Source: Aplectana chamaeleonis
Taxonomy: Eukaryota > Nematoda > Chromadorea > Rhabditida > Cosmocercidae
Length of the DNA: 64,000 bases
Assembly (NCBI GenBank): GCA_029168955.1
Contig: JAPDOI010000173.1
Span: 771,501 to 835,500, forward strand
Direction of reading: 5' to 3'
The notes beneath the pieces are model-generated. The model had not been told where the DNA came from. It saw nothing but the letters and a program-made list of their open reading frames with translations, and ran no database searches. Positions 57,600 through 64,000 of this stretch are shown one piece after another. Position numbers and translations under genes: made by a program. Each line of letters opens with the position of its first letter. Within the stretch, counting starts at the first letter, position 1.

Positions 57600-58565
57600 C
57601 TAACTCATATCTTTTCTAATTTTTATTACTAACTCTCGTTCTATTATGAGGGGTGACTAGGGTATAGAATTGCACAGGATCTCTACAGAATAGCAGCCAT
57701 AACCTTCTCAATGTTTTTGTGATCATCTGACAAGGGAAACTCCTATGAAACTTTCGTTGTGATAAATACATTTGACCATGTTTTCGGTAATGAATTGACG
57801 AGATATCCATTATTCCATTGTGAAGTTTTAACTCTTGTAATTTTTCTATGAAATATTCTGCTTTGGAGCAAACATTTGCTATCCTCAAGACTTCCGTGTA
57901 GATTGTTGAAGCCTTGATGATGACAGAAATTGCTGAATCAGATTGTGGAAACTACTTAACAGAAAAATAAAAATCGACTGTTCTGTTGTATAGATTAATC
58001 GAAATAACATCATTTTCTATTTTATATTAATATTCGAGTAACTGATTTTATAAGTACTTTTATGAGTTCTTTTGATTTCTAATACTTTATAGTTAACTAA
58101 AGTTAGAATATTCTCAATACCATCGTCAGTTTTGTTATGGATCATAATTATGTCATCCGTGTACCTAAATGGTTCGAATAAAACTGCGGTCAAGCAGTAG
58201 GGTTTTAGAGTACCTAAATTCGATGATCAATACAACGAGGTCTGCTAAAATGGGGCTAAAGTTACCTCCTTGGAGAACTCAATGTTTCTGTTTGAAAAGG
58301 ACATTTATCAAAAGGCAATAGCTATTTTTCAGAAGATAATCTATACCATAGATTAAATTCTGTTTGGTATAGTATCTATAGCTGTTTAGCTTATGGTTAT
58401 CAGCATAAAACGACTTGAAACCATAACTTGCTATGAATTTCTTATTGGCGTTTTTGAAGCAAAGGCTGGCCAAGTAACTCATGCAACTAATTATGGTGGC
58501 ATGAAGTATGTTAGTGAACATATTTGTGAAATCAGCCGAATGTAATTGTATGCCTTCATGTCTAA
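57600..58565 (-). pseudogene. Penelope-like reverse transcriptase remnant
   Basis: On the minus strand, from 58555 downward: HEGIQLHSADFTNMFTNI (an RT motif A with DFTNMFTNI), then LCFKNANKKFIASYGFKSFY, YGIDYLLKNSYCLLINV, QGGNFSPILADLVVLIIE (motif B position, SPILA). After a frame change comes PFRYTDDIIMIHNKTDDGIE (motif C, YTDD, with catalytic Asp pair). Further down, RIANVCSKAEYFIEKLQELK (57888 down) fits the region after the RT. The order and the DxxNxxTNI / SPxLA / YxDD set fit Penelope-like elements better than RTE. Stops and frameshifts show it is dead; no GIY-YIG endonuclease domain is recognised. Confidence 0.6.
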
Positions 58566-58569
58566 TAAA

Positions 58570-59001
58570 AGGCAGTGTCTACGATGAATTTCGTCCTTGA
58601 TGTTCCGTCGGAAATCCGAAGGCCGTGGTCTCATTGGAGCACTAAGGGTAAAAGAACGAACAAAAACTAGCTCGAAAGACTTTCGATCGGCACCGAGATC
58701 CGCTCGCGCTAGCCCTTTCCGCACGCGCTCGAGTTCTCCGAGGAAGAGTTTTGTCCGCTTCTTTATTAGCATTGGAGCGCGAGCGCGGCTGAGTTTCAGC
58801 ATTGAATCTGCCCACGCTGTCTACTTCAGGCTCATACCCGCGCAACTCATCCACAATTGAAATGCGGCTTTCGAGAAGAAGAGCTTAATTTGGATGTTCC
58901 GCAGCGTTTTTCATGATTCTTTCTTCACTGATAAACAGTCAGGCTCTAAACCTTCGTTTTCTGGTGAGAACTCGAAAACGATTTTTATCGTGGACGCTGC
59001 T
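58570..59001. mobile_element. TTAA-type element, family C-like, decayed
   Basis: It starts AGGCAGTGTCTACGATGAAT (left flank AATAA) and ends TTTATCGTGGACGCTGCT. Internal inverted phrases GATCCGCTCGCGC and GCGCGAGCGCGG. It begins immediately next to the Penelope-like remnant and may have truncated it. Confidence 0.6.
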
Positions 59002-59267
59002 ATTCAGACTATGAATAACCCGGGCGAAATCGAATCTTCCCAGCCGCTTTGCGGCTGTAGCGATAATATACCATACATGATCCTAACACCACCTCTAGTC
59101 TTTGAAATCGGAAACAGTGTTGAAGTCTCAAGTCGACAATGTTCACATATCGGAGTCACTGGTAGACAACGATGAACAGTTGAATCAAATGACGTATGGG
59201 TTAACGTAAATTAGAAAAAATATTGCAGCGATCTTTTTCTTACCTTTGGGCACCCGATTAGGATTAA

Positions 59268-59737
59268 AGGCAGCATACACGCTCGTAAACGTAATTGAGA
59301 TAACTACGGAATTAGAATGGTATGACACGGAAAACAACGCCCACGCATTTTGTAGCGACAAAAACGACTCACAATGACGCTACACGAGTGAGAAGTTGGC
59401 TCCGCCCCTGTATCTGCCCGCCCACCGTATTTGCGTTCTCCTCTAAAACAGGGGTGCTGGGCCAACTCCACCGTCGTCAATGTGTATGGTTTACCTATTG
59501 TACCTATTCCACCACCCACAAACGTCGCCGGCCGTGGGAATGGCCCAGAACCCCTGTTCTGGAGGAGGACACAAATGCAGGGGGCGGGCAGATACAGGGG
59601 CGGGACCAACTTCTCACTCGTGTAGCGTCATTGTGGGTCGTTTTTGACGCTTCAAAATGCGTGGACGTTGCGTTCGGTGCCATACCATTCTAATTCCGTA
59701 GTTATCTCAATTACGTTTACGAGCGTGTACGCTGCCT
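59268..59737. mobile_element. TTAA-flanked palindromic element, family D copy 4
   Basis: It starts AGGCAGCATACACGCTCGTA and ends GAGCGTGTACGCTGCCT; TTAA at 59264-59267 and 59738-59741. The arms pair over about 200 bases. It ends only 70 bp before exon 12. Confidence 0.9.
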
Positions 59738-59807
59738 TTAATATTACAAGTTTTCGAAGGAAATTTTGATACTGCTTTTATCCTCACCCGAATATGGATG
59801 TTTGCAG

Positions 59808-59929
59808 ATAATCTCTACCCAACTCAACCGTGCCTCTCAAGTTGCTGGCTCCGGTGAACGTGCTCTTACCGGCTACACTGTGTCGAGTGTTCCATTAGAG
59901 TGGAATCTGGGAGATGGGAGTCGCAGTCG
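59808..59929 (+). CDS. Exon 12
   Basis: After a 22.7-kb intron, the acceptor GGATGTTTGCAG ends at 59807. Phase 0 gives IISTQLNRASQVAGSGERAL, then TGYTVSSVPLEWNLGDGSRS, ending AGTCG^GTGAGA in phase 2. The composition is less biased than the exons before it. Its length (122 bases) is not a multiple of three, so including or skipping it changes the frame of what follows. Confidence 0.78.
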
Positions 59930-60164
59930 GTGAGAAGTTTTGTGAGTTAAAGGTTTAGATGTGTTCAATAACTAATCCGTATCATGTCCGCTTGCGATGT
60001 AAGAATTATGAAACAAATATAGTAGGTGTAGTAATGATAGAGACAGATGATTCTAATATTCAAATGACCCCACTAGTGTGCGAAGCGTTACTCGATTTTG
60101 GCTAGTCTTTTTTCGATTTTCCAAACCGACCCACGTGGTTCACGTCAGCAGCGGAGCGGTTTAA

Positions 60165-60649
60165 AGGCAGTGTTCACGATGAAAAATGTGTTTCAGTTCC
60201 CACTAGGAATGGGTAGTGGAGGGGCACACTGTAACGTCAACGTCGAAAAGAAGCATGGAAACGAGCCAGAAAGAGTCCGAAAAGAGCCCGAATTTGCCAC
60301 TTTGAGCGCAAGGCGAACCCTGAAAGCGCAATGCCCGCCCTCTGACGTGAACAAATGAAAACTCGAGATCGTGAGACAAACAATGGTTTCTGATCAATAG
60401 TCCCGTTCTTTCCTTCATTCTCAACTTTTCCTTTACTTAGGTCAGCTCGTATACATTGGCTGCAAAAGACGGAATGTACAAGCCTCGGACAACTCGTCCA
60501 CCATGCCCCCCTAGCTCAATTTTTGAGGGACCATAACTCCGTTCCCAGAAGGTCTTGTATGATTCCAGAGACGCCATTGAAATCAGTATAGGACCGTTCT
60601 CAAGATAGGCAGAAAAACAGAAAAAAGATTTCCATCGTGATTACTGCCT
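60165..60649. mobile_element. TTAA-type element, family C end with family E-like interior
   Basis: It starts AGGCAGTGTTCACGATGAAA after TTAA (60161-60164) and ends TCGTGATTACTGCCT before TTGA. The right half is the complement of the interior seen at 14033, 33015 and 47556, so families C and E are related. It lies in intron 12. Confidence 0.78.
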
Positions 60650-60971
60650 TTGACCTGATTAAATTCTCGTAACTGTCTCTGTCTGTTCCTTCATTGCTAT
60701 GCCCTCCGCAGCCCATGTGGATCACGTGGACCGGCTCGAAGATTCGGTGAAAAGCTGTACTAAAAACTCGCCTAAACACGTAACTAGCAAACAATGTGAA
60801 AACAGAAGGATTTTTGTTCACGGAGTTAGTTTTTGACAAGTCGCGAATTCGGAACAGATTGAAAATATTACTTTGCACCCGTCATAAATATCCAGTAAGC
60901 GTTGAACGCACATCAAAGCAAGGCGTGGGCGATCAAACCCCGTAGGCTGATATCATTCTCTTCCTATTCAG

Positions 60972-61031
60972 GAACGACGACAAGCTATACAGCACTTGCT
61001 TAGACTTCCACCGCCGGATTTGGATCTTTGA
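60972..61031 (+). CDS. Candidate alternative last exon, read in phase 0
   Basis: The acceptor TTCCTATTCAG ends at 60971. Read in phase 0 the sequence is ERRQAIQHLLRLPPPDLDL followed by a stop at 61029-61031, a plausible C-terminus. That phase fits a direct junction with exon 11, not exon 12. Joined to exon 12 (phase 2), the same DNA reads RNDDKLYSTCLDFHRRIWIF and more, reaching a weak possible donor (ATG^GTTTTT, about 61040) in phase 0 that would fit the next exon. Which form is real cannot be told from sequence alone. Confidence 0.5.
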   Translation, partial: ERRQAIQHLLRLPPPDLDL

Positions 61032-61912
61032 AGGGCCAATGGTTTTTTAACAGATTAGATGCTTATCTTGGAGTCGATCACACGCTGATCACAATGGTGT
61101 CCCTAAAATCGCTAAATGCTCCCTACAAACGAAATTATGACCCCTTGAAGGTGCCCGTATTTTTAGTGCGAAAATCGGTGGACGGGTTGTCTCCTTGTAT
61201 TTTGTATGAGTCGCTGTCTCTGCACGAGTGCGAGCCAAGATAATGAGATGGACCGGTAGTGAACAAAAGAACAAAGACGCAGTTGAAATTCATCCTTCCA
61301 TAAGGCCGCTAGTGAGTTCGTAAATCAGGAAGGGGTGTGGCTCTCGGTGGTCGCTCACTTCTCGCCTATTTGTAGGAATTGAGATCTCGTTCTTGACGCT
61401 GTTATACTGGAGAGCATAGATCCGTTAGGGTGGAGAGAGCGATCCGAGAGGTAAAGGTTGCCTTCTCACCCCAACTTGAAGAAGAAACATACTTTTTACC
61501 ACCTCAAATTTTCGGTCTTCTCGTCTTTTTTGTGCCCCAAACTTCATGATGTAACCTGACCTCTGCCAAGGAATTGCAGGCTCTCCGCCGGTAATATTTT
61601 TATCTTTAGAGAAATATATTCAGCAAGAAAGTTTTTTCCCAAATTTCCGTAAAATTCTCCGACGAAAATTATTTTGAGGATCTACTGCGCTTGAGAACTC
61701 CGAACCAAGTTTGGCTTGCAACGTGCCAGTTTTCCCCTTATAACTTCTTTCCTCTAGAAAACAACCCCTTGTTGATGGTTTTTTCAAATTTTCGTGAAAA
61801 TCTGCATCGAATAGTGTTTTCAGGTTAGAAAAATACGTTCTCACTCTCTCAGCCGATTTTGGCTTATAAAGTGCATTTCTCTTTTCTTTCGTTCATACCT
61901 TTTTTTACGCTA
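61032..61912 (+). other. Non-coding stretch with a partial family E-like interior
   Basis: 61050-61380 contains phrases such as TCTTGGAGTCGATCACACGC and CTGATCACAATGGTGTCCCT that match family E interiors in decayed form; no clear ends. The remainder is AT-rich. Confidence 0.4.
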
Positions 61913-62993
61913 ACAAGGGAAGTATACAAAGCGTAGATCGGATCTGCTAAAACGACTAGTATCGTTAGTAGCTCTTCTAGCTCTGTAGTAAAAATGCGCA
62001 GTATCCCGCCCCGAGCTGCAGGTTCAAAAAAGTTATGAGCATTTTTCAAGCCTCGCCAAAAATCAAGGGTGCCCCTCAGGCAATTTTTTGAAGTTCCAAA
62101 AAACTCTATCGGATTTAGCTCAAAAGTTGTATGTAGGGGTAATCTAGGGTGGTGAACACGAATCTGGCCTCCATTTGTCGAAATTTTTGCTGTAGGTTAC
62201 GGTAGGTAACATGTCATTTAGGAGTCAAAACCCACCTTAGTATTTGGAAAATTGACGAAAGGACGTTAAATTCGTATTCTCCACCCCGAATAACCCCCGT
62301 ATACAAATTTTGAGTAAAATCTGAGATTTTGACCAAACTATCGTATACACACCGTAATCTACCGAAATCTGCAAAAAATCGATAAGCGGACTCCATATTC
62401 GTGTTTAGCACTCCAAATAACCCTCAGAGAATGATATCGAGACATATCTATCGTAGAAAACCAATAATCTTGAAAGTGGCGTTTTGCCCTTCAAAATTTT
62501 CCCCGGTTGGGATGCTTCGAATGAAATTAGTGGAAAACTTCGGAAAATCGACTAGTAAACCACAGATTCGTGATCAGCGCCCCAAAAAACATCCCTTGGA
62601 GAATCGTAAGTCAAATCTGAAACATTTTTCTAAAAACGATTCCAAAGCCCTACACTCGGTAGAACTTACGCCCAACCGAAAATCCGTACAAATCCAAGAC
62701 GCTGCCAGTCTGGACAAAGTATGGAAAATGTGCCTTCACCCAAACTTTGTTCAGGGGGGTAGTTTTCGTCGCTGAACACATTTATGGGGTCCATTTCCGG
62801 ATTTCCCGAAGAGTGATGCGCTTTTTGGAAAGTACGAAAATCACCAAAAAACGAGCGTTTTAAGGTTGTAATTTTTTGGAACCTGCGGCTCGGGGCTGGA
62901 TACTGCGCAGTTTCACTATTGAGCCACAAGAGACACTAATGATACTATTCGTTCTGGTAGATCCGACCCACGCTTTGTATACTTCCCTGGACT
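61913..62993. mobile_element. 1-kb fold-back element, copy 2
   Basis: The ends AAGGGAAGTATACAAAGCG (61915) and CGCTTTGTATACTTCCCTG (62973) are inverted. Arms continue through AAAACGACTAGTATCGTTAG and CCCCGAGCTGCAGGTTC. The interior has the same (A)CCCC..GTG(A/C)(T)GAACACGAATC phrases as copy 1 at 14665-15712, in the other orientation. Confidence 0.82.
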
Positions 62994-63065
62994 TTTGGTA
63001 GAGGTTGTTCTAAGAATACCCATGAAATTCTGCGTCGACTAGTGATTTTAGGTTGAAAAATATTA

Positions 63066-63515
63066 CCTTGATTCTTCTGCGTAACTCAGTTTATGAAACA
63101 CCAGGTTTTCGCCTATAACTTTTTAATCGTTGGAAATAGAGTCTTAGGGAAGGTTGTTTTTGAAATCAGCGTAACATTCTGCGTCAAATGATATATTGGA
63201 TTCTTAACTTTGCCTGCCTCATAAGTCAGCCAGGTTGGTGGAGCTGAGCTCTTTTTTGGCTCCAGTGAGACTCTGCGTCTCCTATTCACACCATAGAGGT
63301 GAGAGCATCCTATGGAGTTTACTATGGAACTCGGCTCCACCAAACTGGCTGGCTTACGCAGCAAGCAAAGTTAGGAACCCAATATATCATTCGACGCAGA
63401 ATGTCAAGCTGATTTCATAAACAACTCTTCTCTGGAGCTCCATCTCTAACGGTTAAAGAGTTATAGGCGAAAACCTGGTGTTTCATAAAATCAGCTACGC
63501 AGAAGAAGCGAGATA
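63066..63515. repeat. 450-bp inverted repeat
   Basis: Left TTCTGCGTAACTCAGTTTAT, GAAACACCAGGTTTTCGCCT pairs with right AGGCGAAAACCTGGTGTTTC, ATAAAATCAGCTACGCAGAA. Inner arms include GCGTCAAATGATATATTGG and CCAATATATCATTCGACGC. It probably is another fold-back transposon; it ends about 350 bp before the last exon. Confidence 0.75.
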
Positions 63516-63860
63516 GTTTCCAGCCTCAAAACACTGGTCGATGCAGAATTTCATGGAGACTCTGAAAAAAAAAACCTCCACCAAAAGTCCATCTCTTAGC
63601 ATAAACAAGTTATGAACAAAAAACCTATTGTTTCGAACTCAAAAAAATCCACTTTATAAATCGAAATCGGCTGGACGAGTGAGAACGTGTTTCTCAAATC
63701 TGAAAACGCTGTTTGATGCAGAATTTCATTCACATTCCAAAAACAATCTTCGCCAAAGGTTTATCTCTAAGCATAAAAAAGTCATGGACGAAAAACCGGC
63801 AGTGATAGCCATCTTGAAAATGACTTGCATGAATGTCGTGTCACTTTCATTCCTTTTCAG

Positions 63861-64000
63861 GGCGTTTCACCGGTCGTCACAGTTTTTCTCAATGGTGAGG
63901 GTTCCCCTCTTCTCCTGCCCAGAGGTAAAGGTTGGTGGAGTACCTACCTGGCTCCACCCAACGAAGCTATGCTGGAGAGGCCTACTACACAATCAAATAA
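63861..64000 (+). CDS. Exon at the right edge (partial)
   Basis: The acceptor CATTCCTTTTCAG ends at 63860. The phase-0 frame is open to the window end and reads GVSPVVTVFLNGEGSPLLLP, then RGKGWWSTYLAPPNEAML and on. An internal donor-like ATG^GTGAGG occurs near 63894, but the reading beyond it stays open and protein-like, so I read through. Composition and phase 0 suggest it belongs to the same gene. An upstream exon ending in phase 0 is required. Confidence 0.65.

Overview
The window looks like a piece of a nematode genome, most likely a strongylid such as a hookworm (inference). Reasons: short, regularly phased exons with T-rich TTTCAG-type acceptors, kilobase introns packed with small inverted-repeat DNA elements, an RTE-type LINE and mariner elements. 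There are no bacterial-style operons and no CRISPR.

One gene can be traced across nearly the whole window on the + strand. Twelve exons between 1 and 59929 join with matching phases, and a further open exon runs off the right edge (63861-64000). The first exon is already in mid-protein, so the start codon lies to the left. The protein starts as a long Glu/Arg-rich coiled coil, continues as a low-complexity Ser/Arg/Tyr-rich region, has a distinctive block around residues LTVPDWYRE, and then a less biased C-terminal part. I do not recognise the family. The exact splicing after exon 11 is uncertain: exon 12 shifts the frame in which the next candidate exon is read, which would give two different C-termini.

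Everything else is mostly intron. Intron 3 holds a hAT-type element with a clean 8-bp target duplication and a TTAA-flanked element. Intron 4 holds a broken antisense RTE retrotransposon with a small element inserted in its ORF. Intron 5 (11 kb) carries a 42-bp minisatellite of about 3.7 kb built around the TGACGTCA palindrome, interrupted by a 1.9-kb insertion that has its own 140-bp tandem array, then a 1-kb fold-back element and a tRNA-like SINE fragment. Intron 6 is a string of TTAA-flanked palindromic elements. Intron 8 contains a 183-bp (TA)n tract and a possible small antisense exon. Intron 9 has a hAT element nested in a TTAA element. Intron 10 has three tandem fold-backs. Intron 11 (22.7 kb) holds a mariner fold-back, a decayed full-length mariner, many TTAA elements, a second 42-bp minisatellite and a decayed Penelope-like reverse transcriptase.

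The strongest unusual signals are: (1) the CRE-palindrome satellite, with diverged units also inside a nearby hAT element; (2) several TTAA element families that share the terminus AGGCA and are chained end to end through a shared TTAA; (3) the frame-switching exon arrangement at the 3' end of the host gene; and (4) the Penelope-like remnant. All functional statements are read by eye; no database search was run.
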